From assembly GCA_016700115.1 (NCBI GenBank), contig CP064999.1:372001-436000 (forward strand): a DNA stretch of 64,000 nt. Reading direction: 5' to 3'. Positions 33,981 through 41,323 of the stretch are shown in pieces. Under the pieces are notes generated by a model that made no database searches, was not told the origin of the DNA, and saw only the letters and a program-made list of their open reading frames with translations. The translations under genes and the position numbers were made by a program. The first letter of the stretch is position 1; the number at the start of each line of letters is the position of its first letter. The DNA is from Sphingobacteriales bacterium (GTDB lineage: Bacteria > Bacteroidota > Bacteroidia > Chitinophagales > UBA2359).

Positions 33981-34316
33981 TCCTCCGCAATAACCTGTTG
34001 CGCACCTGCAATGCTTCAAATCACCTCTGCAATGACTTGTTGCACCCCTGCATTGCATTAAATCACCCCTGCAATGACTTATTGCACCCCTGCATTACTT
34101 CAAATCCCCTCTGCATTGGCTTAATGCACCCCTGTTTTGTTTTAAATCGCCTGCGCAAAGGCTTATTGCACCCTTGCATTATTTCAAATCCCCTACGCAA
34201 AGGCTTATTGCACCCCTGCATTACCCTAAATCGCCCCTGCAATGACTCATTGCACCCCTGCAATGATCCATTGTCCCCCCTTTTTTTAGCACCGAATTTT
34301 GTTTATTTTTAATTCA
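33981..34316. repeat. 21-bp tandem repeat element, copy 2, inverted relative to copy 1
   Basis: About fourteen 21-bp units of the same family as 14733-15085, in the opposite orientation, lie between the divergent rnd and AtuA genes. Units alternate between a type ending AAAT and one ending ATTG, around cores such as CACCCCTGCATTAC and CACCTCTGCAATGAC. Both outer boundaries match copy 1: a C tract followed by a T tract and AGCACCGAATTTTGTTT at one end (34270-34305), and a diverged unit GCGCACCTGCAATG preceded by CTCCGCAATAACCTGTT at the other (33983-34012), aligning with 14979-15013. A plus-strand frame 33911-34312 stays open through it (repeating LLHPCITSNPLC-type heptads) but has no support as a gene. 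Confidence 0.85.
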
Positions 34317-34445
34317 AAAATGTTAAATTAACAGTAACTATTTAGGTTGTACCTTTGTTGGTGCTGTTCTTCACTAAATGCAGTTCGTTTTAATGCAAAG
34401 AACGCAAAGATTTGTACAAAGAATTTCAAAAAAAGATGGCTAAAC

Positions 34446-34477
34446 TTGCAAAAATCAATGTGTGCATTGTATTTTTG
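34446..34477 (+). promoter_or_regulatory. Promoter of the AtuA gene pair
   Basis: TTG at 34446-34448 and TATTTTTG at 34470-34477 have the right spacing for a Bacteroidota promoter. Transcription would start near 34484, leaving about 15 untranslated bases before ATG 34499. A second possible box, TACCTTTG, is at 34350-34357. Confidence 0.35.
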
Positions 34478-34498
34478 AGGATAAATTAACTTTTACCG

Positions 34499-35890
34499 AT
34501 GGTTGATGTACGCATAGCCGGCGCGCAGGGGTTTTATGGCGATAGCCCGATGGCCGCCCTTTCGATAGCTGCGCAAAATGGAGCAGATTTTTTGGTACAT
34601 GATGCACTTGCAGAATTGACTCTTTCGATTTTGCAAAAAGACCGCCAAGCTGACCCCAATCTGGGGTATGCCCGCGATATTGAAACCCTTGCAAAATTCC
34701 TTATCCCGATGGCGCACCGAAACGGTATAAAAATAGTAACCAATTCCGGAGGCTTGAACCCGTACAGTGCGGCCCAAAGAGTGTCTGAAATACTCAAACA
34801 ACAAGGGATAAGCGATTTTAAAATTGGCATCATTACCGGAGATGACCTGTTGTCTCGTTTGCCCGAGTTGCAGGAAAACGGACATGAACTCCGGCATTTA
34901 GATACCGGGCTTCCATTTTCGTCAAATACATATCCTGTAACCCATGCCAATGTGTATATTGGTGCTCAGTCAGTCGCAGAAGCCTTAGATCTCGGGGCAA
35001 ACTTAGTGTTGGCCGGAAGGGTAGCAGATCCGTGCCTGACCTTAGGCATACTGGTGCACCGATTTGGGTGGAAACTCAACGGCAATTTAAATCAGTCCGA
35101 CCTTGACCGGTTGGCCTGTGGTATTGCTATTGGTCATTTGCTCGAATGTGGCGGGCAGGCTTCGGGCGGCAATTCCTACGCCGAATGGCCGATGGAGTAC
35201 CCCATCAGCAACCTCGGCTATCCCATTGCCCACGTCAGCGAAGACGGTAGCGCGGTGTTGACCAAATTAGATTCGGAAGGCGGAAAAGTTAGCCGCAACA
35301 CCCTGCGCGAGCAGTTGGTGTACGAAATTCACAATCCTGCCCGCTACATCACTCCCGATGTAACCGTTGACCTGACCCGCATTGCATTGACCGAACTTGC
35401 CCCCAACCGCGTTGCTTTTAAAGGGGCGGTGGGTTTTCCTCAACCCGAAAATCTCAAATTAGCGATTGGGCTGAACGAGGGATTTATCAGCGAGCAGTTG
35501 TTTTATTTTTCCTGGCCTTTTGCCTATCAAAAATGCCTTCGGTTTATCGAAGCTGTCAAAGAAATCTGGAAGCGGCTGCCTGTAAAAATTGAACGAAAAG
35601 AGTTTTCTGTGTTAGGCATCAACGGCATTTCCGGCAACGAAGCCCCACTGCCTCCTCCCGAAATACTCGAACAAATGAATGAGCTTGGGGTACGTGTTGC
35701 CCTGAAACATACTGATCCGCAGGCAGGTAAAATAGCCATACAGGCTATCACTTGCTTAGGGCTGAACGGGCCTCCCGGAGTGGTTTCTATGCCGGCATGG
35801 GGTAAAACCAACCGGCTTCAGTTAAGCCTTTGGCCAACCCTGATCCCTCGCGGGGAAGTACAGGAGCGGGTAACAATTGTTGAAATTTAA
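34499..35890 (+). CDS. AtuA family protein (DUF1446), without the C-terminal domain
   Basis: A 463-residue protein of the acyclic terpene utilisation AtuA/DUF1446 family. Family segments include VRIAGAQGFYGDSPMAAL at the start, ADFLVHDALAELTL, KIVTNSGGLNPY, VYIGAQSVAEAL, AGRVADPCLTLG and ECGGQASGGN. AtuA of Pseudomonas belongs to the citronellol/geraniol pathway, but the family is broad and no chemistry is established. Full-length members carry an extra domain of about 100 residues at the C-terminus; here that domain is a separate gene starting 11 bases downstream (35902). The final residues include a PGVVSMPAWGKTNRLQLSLW block. Both probably work as one complex. Confidence 0.87.
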   Translation: MVDVRIAGAQGFYGDSPMAALSIAAQNGADFLVHDALAELTLSILQKDRQADPNLGYARDIETLAKFLIPMAHRNGIKIVTNSGGLNPYSAAQRVSEILKQQGISDFKIGIITGDDLLSRLPELQENGHELRHLDTGLPFSSNTYPVTHANVYIGAQSVAEALDLGANLVLAGRVADPCLTLGILVHRFGWKLNGNLNQSDLDRLACGIAIGHLLECGGQASGGNSYAEWPMEYPISNLGYPIAHVSEDGSAVLTKLDSEGGKVSRNTLREQLVYEIHNPARYITPDVTVDLTRIALTELAPNRVAFKGAVGFPQPENLKLAIGLNEGFISEQLFYFSWPFAYQKCLRFIEAVKEIWKRLPVKIERKEFSVLGINGISGNEAPLPPPEILEQMNELGVRVALKHTDPQAGKIAIQAITCLGLNGPPGVVSMPAWGKTNRLQLSLWPTLIPRGEVQERVTIVEI

Positions 35891-35901
35891 ACTTAGTTCA
35901 G

Positions 35902-36231
35902 ATGAGCAAAACCATTATACGGGTTATTGATATAGCCGCTGCACGGTCGGGCGACAAAAACGATGTATGCAATATAGGGGTATTGGCCAAGTCCCCCGAA
36001 GCCTATCAATTGCTGAAACAACACCTGAGTGCCGACAAGGTAAAAGCCCATTTCGGCAGTTTGATACAAGGCGAGGTGGTGCGGTATGAGTGGGATGCTA
36101 TCGAAGCCCTCAATTTTGTCTGTACCGGAGCGTTGGATGGCGGTGCTTCGCGCTCCATGCGGATGGATACTTTGGGTAAAAACTTTTCGAGCCATCTGCT
36201 GCGGATGGTTCTAATTGCGGAAGATGAATAA
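35902..36231 (+). CDS. AtuA-associated small protein (detached C-terminal domain)
   Basis: A 109-residue protein matching the C-terminal domain of longer AtuA-family proteins: VIDIAAARSGDKNDVCNIGVLAKSPEAY (the RSGDK-NIG signature), then KAHFGSLIQGEV and FVCTGALDGGASRSMRMDTLGK. It has no signal or membrane helix. It lies 11 bases after the AtuA gene, so the two are cotranscribed and probably pair as separate chains of what is a single chain elsewhere. A strong terminator follows. Confidence 0.85.
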   Translation: MSKTIIRVIDIAAARSGDKNDVCNIGVLAKSPEAYQLLKQHLSADKVKAHFGSLIQGEVVRYEWDAIEALNFVCTGALDGGASRSMRMDTLGKNFSSHLLRMVLIAEDE

Positions 36232-36237
36232 ATAAAC

Positions 36238-36270
36238 AAGGGTTGCCGAAACGAATATCCGGCAACCCCT
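36238..36270. terminator. Bidirectional terminator between AtuA pair and the gene at 36303
   Basis: GGGTTGCCG (36240-36248) pairs with CGGCAACCC (36260-36268) around an 11-base loop, with flanks rich in A and T on both sides. It separates two convergent genes and can serve both. Confidence 0.6.
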
Positions 36271-36302
36271 GTTTATCAAAATTTAGTTCTTCCCTCAATA
36301 GC

Positions 36303-39107
36303 TTAGCGTATCAATACGGTATTCCCTTTTTGGGTATATTCTTCTCCATCTTTAGAAATGGCGGTGGCATAATAGACATAAGTTCCTACTTCCTGCAATT
36401 CGCCTTTATAGGTTCCGTTCCAACCTTCATTTATGTTATCGGTTTCAAATACTTTATTGCCCCAACGATTATAGACCACAAAAGTTACCAACTCGGTTAC
36501 GTTAAACGGTACAATGCGAAGGATATCGTTCACCCCGTCGTCGTTGGGTGAGAACCCGCTGGGAATGAGCATATAGCTTTCCGATTTAACCGTAATGGTA
36601 ACCTCGTCAGCGAACACACAGCCTTTGTCGGTGGTGTTGGTTACGGTGAAGGTGGTAGTTTCCATTGGCGAGACCGTGGGATTGGCAGAAGTGGGGTCTG
36701 AGAACAACTGCGCCGGTTCCCATTGCAGGTTAGTGCCTCCGGTGATGTTAAAGGTATGACTTGTGCCTTCGAGGATTACCTTATCAGGTCCGGCATCTAT
36801 GACCGGATTGGGCAGCAGGGTGTAAAAATACTCGGTAATATTGCCTGCCGAGTCGGTGCCTTGTCCGACAAAAGTTACTTCGCTATTCACAGCAGTAGTG
36901 CTGAAAGATGCTCCGGTTCCTAAAACTGTATTGGGGTCATTGGCATTAAACCATTCAACAGAGGCAAAAGAGCCGGGCGCTGATAGGTTTATCTGATTGC
37001 CAACAACAGCACATAGGGTATCCAAAATGGCGTTTTGGTTCAATACAGTTACAGTAACACTGGATTCGGCAGGACAGGCTGCATCGAAAGCACTGCTCAG
37101 CAGATAAGTAGTAGTTACGGTTGGGGTAGCCACTGGATTAGGAATGACCAAACTGCTCAGCGAAGCATCAAACGCCCAGGTATAACCGCTTTGGTCGCCA
37201 CCGCTTGCGTTAAGGGTTACTGATTCGCCGGCAAAAATGGTTACGTTGTCGCCTGCTTTCAGGTCGGGCTGAGGAATGAGGGTAATAGAATAGAGCGCTC
37301 CGTTGGGTGTATTGGGTCCGACACCGGAAGCTACATAGGTAATATTGGAACTGACAACCGCAGGTGGCGTGAATGCATTTCCTGTGGCTAATATATTGCC
37401 CGGATCTCCTGCCAAATACCATTGCACGTTGCTCAATGTATCGGGTGCATTCAAAGAAGGCTGAGTTCCGGAAACAACACATAAAGTTTCCAAAACTGAA
37501 ACAGGGAGTACCGTAACGGTAACCTGATCAATCCCCTGACAGGGTCCGTTTTGAACGGTCAGGGTATAAGTTGTTGTAACTGTAGGTGTGGCTATTGGGT
37601 TAATGGTAAACGGGTTACTCAATCCGGTTGAAGGGAACCAAAGAATAATGGTCGGATCCGCCACACCCGTACTGCCGTCCAAAGTAGTTCCCTGACCAAT
37701 CTGAATGGTTTTATCAGGTCCCGCATCGGCATCGGGTTGGGGGAAAACAGACCATTGATATTGGTTGAAAATGGCGAAACAATCTGTGCCGCCGACACCT
37801 GTTGCGGTGTAGATGCCAAATGTATTTCCAACTGTTGCTGAATAGGAAGAGCCAACCGCCAGAACAGTGCCCGGGTCATCGCTGCTTGTCCATTCATATT
37901 CTCCATCAACTGCCGGAAACAGCACTAAGCTTGAGCCAACTGCGGCACAAAGGGTGTCGGTGTAACTGATGCCCGTGTCGTAAACGTTCGACTGAATATG
38001 GTCGGAAATACCCAAACCTGTCGTGGATGCAGGAATTGGAATCAGGCTGAAAACGGGTACATCGTCGTCGGGGTTTTCAATTACCGTGATATTTGTACCG
38101 CCATCCTGGATGACATAAAGTTTACCGTTGCTGCCCATTTCTATTTCTCCCAAACCACTGATAAATCCGCTCCCGCCAAACGGAGGCAGATAGCCGGTAT
38201 AAGTTCCTGTTTCGAAATTATACTGAAAAATATTAGGCTGCCCTGTGGTGTACCATAGCGTGAAATACATTTTGTTGCCGGTTGGAGAAAATTCCACACC
38301 AAAGGGGTTATTGCTGAAATCGGTAGAGCTCAGTGTTACCGGTGAACACACTTCTCCGTCAACGGGGTCAAAATCAGCAAGAAAAACCTGAGTTGACCAG
38401 GCAAATCCGGCACCGATTCGTCCGCGGTGGTAGTCAAATTCGCCGCGTCCGTCATAGCCTCCCAAAGGCATTGGATAAGGGTGAAATACGACACCCGTAG
38501 CAATACCTGAAGGTGTGATATGGTATTTGGTAAAGCCTACACCGCAACGATAAGTGAGGAACCAGTAGTTTTCGGTATCGGGAATCTGAACCACCTCCAT
38601 TCCTTCAGAGTGGTTGGCATTGCTAATCAGGGTGTTGAGCGAAATGACATTACCTAATCCTCCGTTTAAGGTCATATCAACAATAGAATAATACAATGCG
38701 CTGCAAGTCTCTGCATTGTATAGAATATAATATTGATTGGGGTTTCCGGGAACGGGAGAAATACAAATCTCTGCGGAAGAAGAATTTGCCAACATACCAA
38801 ATGAGCCTGACATAAAAGTACCGTTTTGGTCATATACTCCGTTGGAGTTGAACCAAAAAAGCAGGTTGCCGCTGCCGTCCTCATAGTGGGCGATCCCCTC
38901 ATAAGAGCCTGCCACCCCGGTTCCGTACGGTATCGGAGGGTCAGTGGCAAAATCAAGACGGATAACATTGTCAAAACTGTTGAAAAACAGGTTTCGCTGG
39001 TTTTGTGCAAATGCAGGAACAGAAACCTGTAAGCAGGTTACAACTACTGCAAACAGCAGTGAAAAACATGCGCGAAACGAAAAAGCAATAGGTAATTTAT
39101 GAGCCAT
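36303..39107 (-). CDS. Large secreted protein with T9SS type B (CHU_C) domain
   Basis: A 934-residue exported protein. The signal peptide ends around AFAQNQ. Residues 30-390 look like a WD/beta-propeller-like region (repeated GNKMYFTLWYTTGQPNIFQYNFE, NGKLYVIQDGG), followed by several PKD/Ig-like repeats with TVTTTYTLTVQNG and TVTTTYLLSSAFD (about 400-840). The C-terminal 90 residues are a CHU_C/gliding-motility type domain (IPSGFSPNDDGVNDILRIVP, FVVYNRWGNKVFETDN, GTYVYYATAISKDG), a T9SS type B sorting signal. Such proteins often serve as surface adhesins. Each PKD-like repeat is preceded by a segment (LETLCVVSGTQPSLN, LDTLCAVVGNQINLS) of one duplicated module. No neighbour gives a clearer role. 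Confidence 0.87.
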   Translation of the reverse strand: MAHKLPIAFSFRACFSLLFAVVVTCLQVSVPAFAQNQRNLFFNSFDNVIRLDFATDPPIPYGTGVAGSYEGIAHYEDGSGNLLFWFNSNGVYDQNGTFMSGSFGMLANSSSAEICISPVPGNPNQYYILYNAETCSALYYSIVDMTLNGGLGNVISLNTLISNANHSEGMEVVQIPDTENYWFLTYRCGVGFTKYHITPSGIATGVVFHPYPMPLGGYDGRGEFDYHRGRIGAGFAWSTQVFLADFDPVDGEVCSPVTLSSTDFSNNPFGVEFSPTGNKMYFTLWYTTGQPNIFQYNFETGTYTGYLPPFGGSGFISGLGEIEMGSNGKLYVIQDGGTNITVIENPDDDVPVFSLIPIPASTTGLGISDHIQSNVYDTGISYTDTLCAAVGSSLVLFPAVDGEYEWTSSDDPGTVLAVGSSYSATVGNTFGIYTATGVGGTDCFAIFNQYQWSVFPQPDADAGPDKTIQIGQGTTLDGSTGVADPTIILWFPSTGLSNPFTINPIATPTVTTTYTLTVQNGPCQGIDQVTVTVLPVSVLETLCVVSGTQPSLNAPDTLSNVQWYLAGDPGNILATGNAFTPPAVVSSNITYVASGVGPNTPNGALYSITLIPQPDLKAGDNVTIFAGESVTLNASGGDQSGYTWAFDASLSSLVIPNPVATPTVTTTYLLSSAFDAACPAESSVTVTVLNQNAILDTLCAVVGNQINLSAPGSFASVEWFNANDPNTVLGTGASFSTTAVNSEVTFVGQGTDSAGNITEYFYTLLPNPVIDAGPDKVILEGTSHTFNITGGTNLQWEPAQLFSDPTSANPTVSPMETTTFTVTNTTDKGCVFADEVTITVKSESYMLIPSGFSPNDDGVNDILRIVPFNVTELVTFVVYNRWGNKVFETDNINEGWNGTYKGELQEVGTYVYYATAISKDGEEYTQKGNTVLIR

Positions 39108-39410
39108 ATTGAAGAATTTTTAGGATATTCGGTTTGGAGATGATTAAATATGTTATATCGGGAAATTTTCAGACTGATTTCAACTGTTTTTAGTTGCAAA
39201 TAACACTTTCAGATGAATATTATTTGTTACAAACTTTACCGTCAATCAAAATTAAATAATCTACTTAATCGAAATAGTTGACGTGAGGTTTTTTTTTGAG
39301 CAAATTTTTTAAAATTTACGTAAATTTAGCCAAATTACTAAACCTGCAAGTTTATTTTTCTTGATTTAAAAATAAATGTCGTTAATTAGGCCGATAAAGC
39401 AAAAATACGC
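39108..39410. other. 303-bp gene-free stretch
   Basis: An AT-rich region between divergent genes. I see no gene, clear promoter box or hairpin in it beyond short poly-T and poly-A runs. Confidence 0.5.
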
Positions 39411-40106
39411 ATGGAAAAGCAACATATCGTTATTTTAACTGGAGCAGGAATCAGCGCAGAAAGTGGAATTTCTACATTCAGAGGAACAGATGGACTTTGG
39501 GAAAACCACAAAATTGAAGATGTAGCCAGTATTTGGGGTTGGAATCACAACCCTGAATTAGTCCTTGAGTTTTACAACCTGAGAAGAAAAGCTGCGGCAA
39601 TGGTTAACGCCAATGCGGCACATTATGCTTTAGCCCGGTTGGAAGAAAAGTTTAAAGTAACCGTGATTACCCAAAATGTGGACGATTTACATGAACGTGG
39701 CGGATCTACGCATATCATCCATTTGCACGGAAAATTAAGTGAAGCTAAAAGCAGCGGCAATTCCGATTATGTGGTAGATATCGGGGATAAGCCGATAAAG
39801 ATGGGCGATCTTTGTCCGATGGGCACTCAACTCCGACCAAATATTGTTTGGTTTGGTGAGATGGTGCCTAATATTGAAATAGCACAACTTATTACTTCCG
39901 ATGCCGACCTGTTTATTATAATCGGTACTTCCATGCAGGTATATCCTGCCGCTTCGCTCATCCATTTTGCGCCAAACCATATTCCCATCTATATTATTGA
40001 TCCCAACATCCCCTATTCTGTTAACATATCAGGCTTGAATAAAATAGAACAACCCGCTACGGTTGGGGTGCCTGCTTTGGTAGATGAACTGATGGGTAAA
40101 TTATAA
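39411..40106 (+). CDS. SIR2-type NAD-dependent protein deacylase lacking the zinc cysteines
   Basis: A 231-residue sirtuin. The NAD site is plain: GAGISAESGISTFRG at 10-24, DGLWE, TQNVDDLHERGGS near 84 and catalytic His in IIHLHGKL (about 103). The zinc ribbon that normally follows carries two CxxC pairs; here the stretch from 105 to 145 has a single cysteine (GDLCPMGTQLRPNIVWFGE), so no tetracysteine zinc site exists. Zinc-less sirtuins occur in bacteria, and Bacteroidota homologues of this form keep the fold. It should remove acetyl or longer acyl groups from lysines using NAD; the exact acyl preference cannot be read. It starts a plus-strand run and has no operon partner. Confidence 0.88.
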   Translation: MEKQHIVILTGAGISAESGISTFRGTDGLWENHKIEDVASIWGWNHNPELVLEFYNLRRKAAAMVNANAAHYALARLEEKFKVTVITQNVDDLHERGGSTHIIHLHGKLSEAKSSGNSDYVVDIGDKPIKMGDLCPMGTQLRPNIVWFGEMVPNIEIAQLITSDADLFIIIGTSMQVYPAASLIHFAPNHIPIYIIDPNIPYSVNISGLNKIEQPATVGVPALVDELMGKL

Positions 40107-40231
40107 ATTCCCTGTTCCCGAAATTTAATACTCAACAATTTGACGGATATTTGACCGGATATGCGCCATTAAAACTTTGCCTGCATACCTTGTTACCCTT
40201 GTTTTTACCGTATTAAAACCAAACCTCCCGC

Positions 40232-41161
40232 ATGTTCAATCCGGAAAACCTGCCTGACTCATTGCTCACCCTTCGTCAGAATCTTCAGGAGCCCGAAATC
40301 TTTGAAGTGGATCTGAACTGCCTGGATTTGGTAAAACAACATTATGACCAGTTGGAATGTCATTTGGTATTATATCCCTATAGCCGAAAAATAGCTTCAA
40401 AGCGCTATCATTTCACACCGTTTGAAGAATATATACAAGATATTGCCAACCGGCATCGTTCGGCTTACCGCCCGATTTCAGAAAAAATGAATAAAACTTT
40501 CGGATTGATCTTAGGGGGTGCTATCGCTATCATTTTTGCAGGCTTAAAACCGGACGACCTTTTTTCTGTCGAGTCGGTAGTTTCGGTGTTCGGCGCATAT
40601 TTGTTAGGTAAAGATTTATGGACCGATATAGACCATTTTCTAATCAATACTACCAAAAACAGCCGACTTCGCTATACAGATTCTTATTATTACTATGAGT
40701 TGGAAAAAAACACCACCTTAACACAATACAGTCATTTTGCACGTCAGCAGCGATATGGGAAACAACAGTTATTGCCCCAAAAATTGGACTTTATCGAAAA
40801 CAGCAACTCTCAAACTTTGCGGATGTTGTTTGAAACAAAAGAATGGAAAAAGAGCATTGACCCATCGGCGCATATATTAACGCTTCGCTTTTCATCAAAA
40901 ATTTTGAGCCATTTACATGAAGAAGGCTTCATGTTGGGCGTTAAATGGAGCTTTAACCGCCGTCATCAATTGATTTGTCAGCATTTTGAAGTTTTTCAAT
41001 CCCTGCATAAACAAACACCGGGTTGCATCAACGAGCAGGGAGAATGGAAAGACAATGCCTTTTTTTACCGCAAAACCTTTACTATCGGGCGGTTAAAGTA
41101 TTTTGCCTCGGCAGGAATGATTGACCGCGCAACTTCTCTTATAAATTATCAGACTATATAG
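40232..41161 (+). CDS. Unknown protein with two adjacent membrane helices
   Basis: A 309-residue protein without a recognised domain. The first 80 residues are soluble (a YRPISEK segment precedes the membrane), then come one or two helices (FGLILGGAIAIIFAGL and VVSVFGAYLLGKDLW at about 90-132), and a 175-residue C-terminal soluble region with SRLRYTDSYYYYELEKNTTL, LPQKLDFIENS and ICQHFEVFQSLHKQTPG. No signal peptide. Its orientation in the membrane is not clear. It has no obvious operon partner: the sirtuin ends 126 bases before and the PorU2-like gene begins 163 bases after. Confidence 0.55.
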   Translation: MFNPENLPDSLLTLRQNLQEPEIFEVDLNCLDLVKQHYDQLECHLVLYPYSRKIASKRYHFTPFEEYIQDIANRHRSAYRPISEKMNKTFGLILGGAIAIIFAGLKPDDLFSVESVVSVFGAYLLGKDLWTDIDHFLINTTKNSRLRYTDSYYYYELEKNTTLTQYSHFARQQRYGKQQLLPQKLDFIENSNSQTLRMLFETKEWKKSIDPSAHILTLRFSSKILSHLHEEGFMLGVKWSFNRRHQLICQHFEVFQSLHKQTPGCINEQGEWKDNAFFYRKTFTIGRLKYFASAGMIDRATSLINYQTI

Positions 41162-41282
41162 GTATGCCATTCCTCTTCTAAACAACATAAAAGGGTTCAA
41201 TTTCTAAGCTGAGAATTTCCGGCTTTTGTTGTCTGTTGATGGCATTGCTGAAATTCATCGGGCTTCATTAGGCTAAAAGTCC

Positions 41283-41290
41283 TAATTTTG
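41283..41290 (+). promoter_or_regulatory. TAATTTTG promoter -7 box of the PorU2-like gene
   Basis: TAATTTTG matches TAnnTTTG and lies 34 bases ahead of ATG 41324. No convincing -33 element. Confidence 0.35.
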
Positions 41291-41323
41291 CGTTTGATTG
41301 ACATTCAGCGATGAATATTATTA

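Noticed and set aside
33911..34312. Plus-strand frame of 133 codons with LLHPC repeats
   Set aside because: Same repeat element read in the equivalent frame; kept as a repeat and discussed as a finding, not as a gene.
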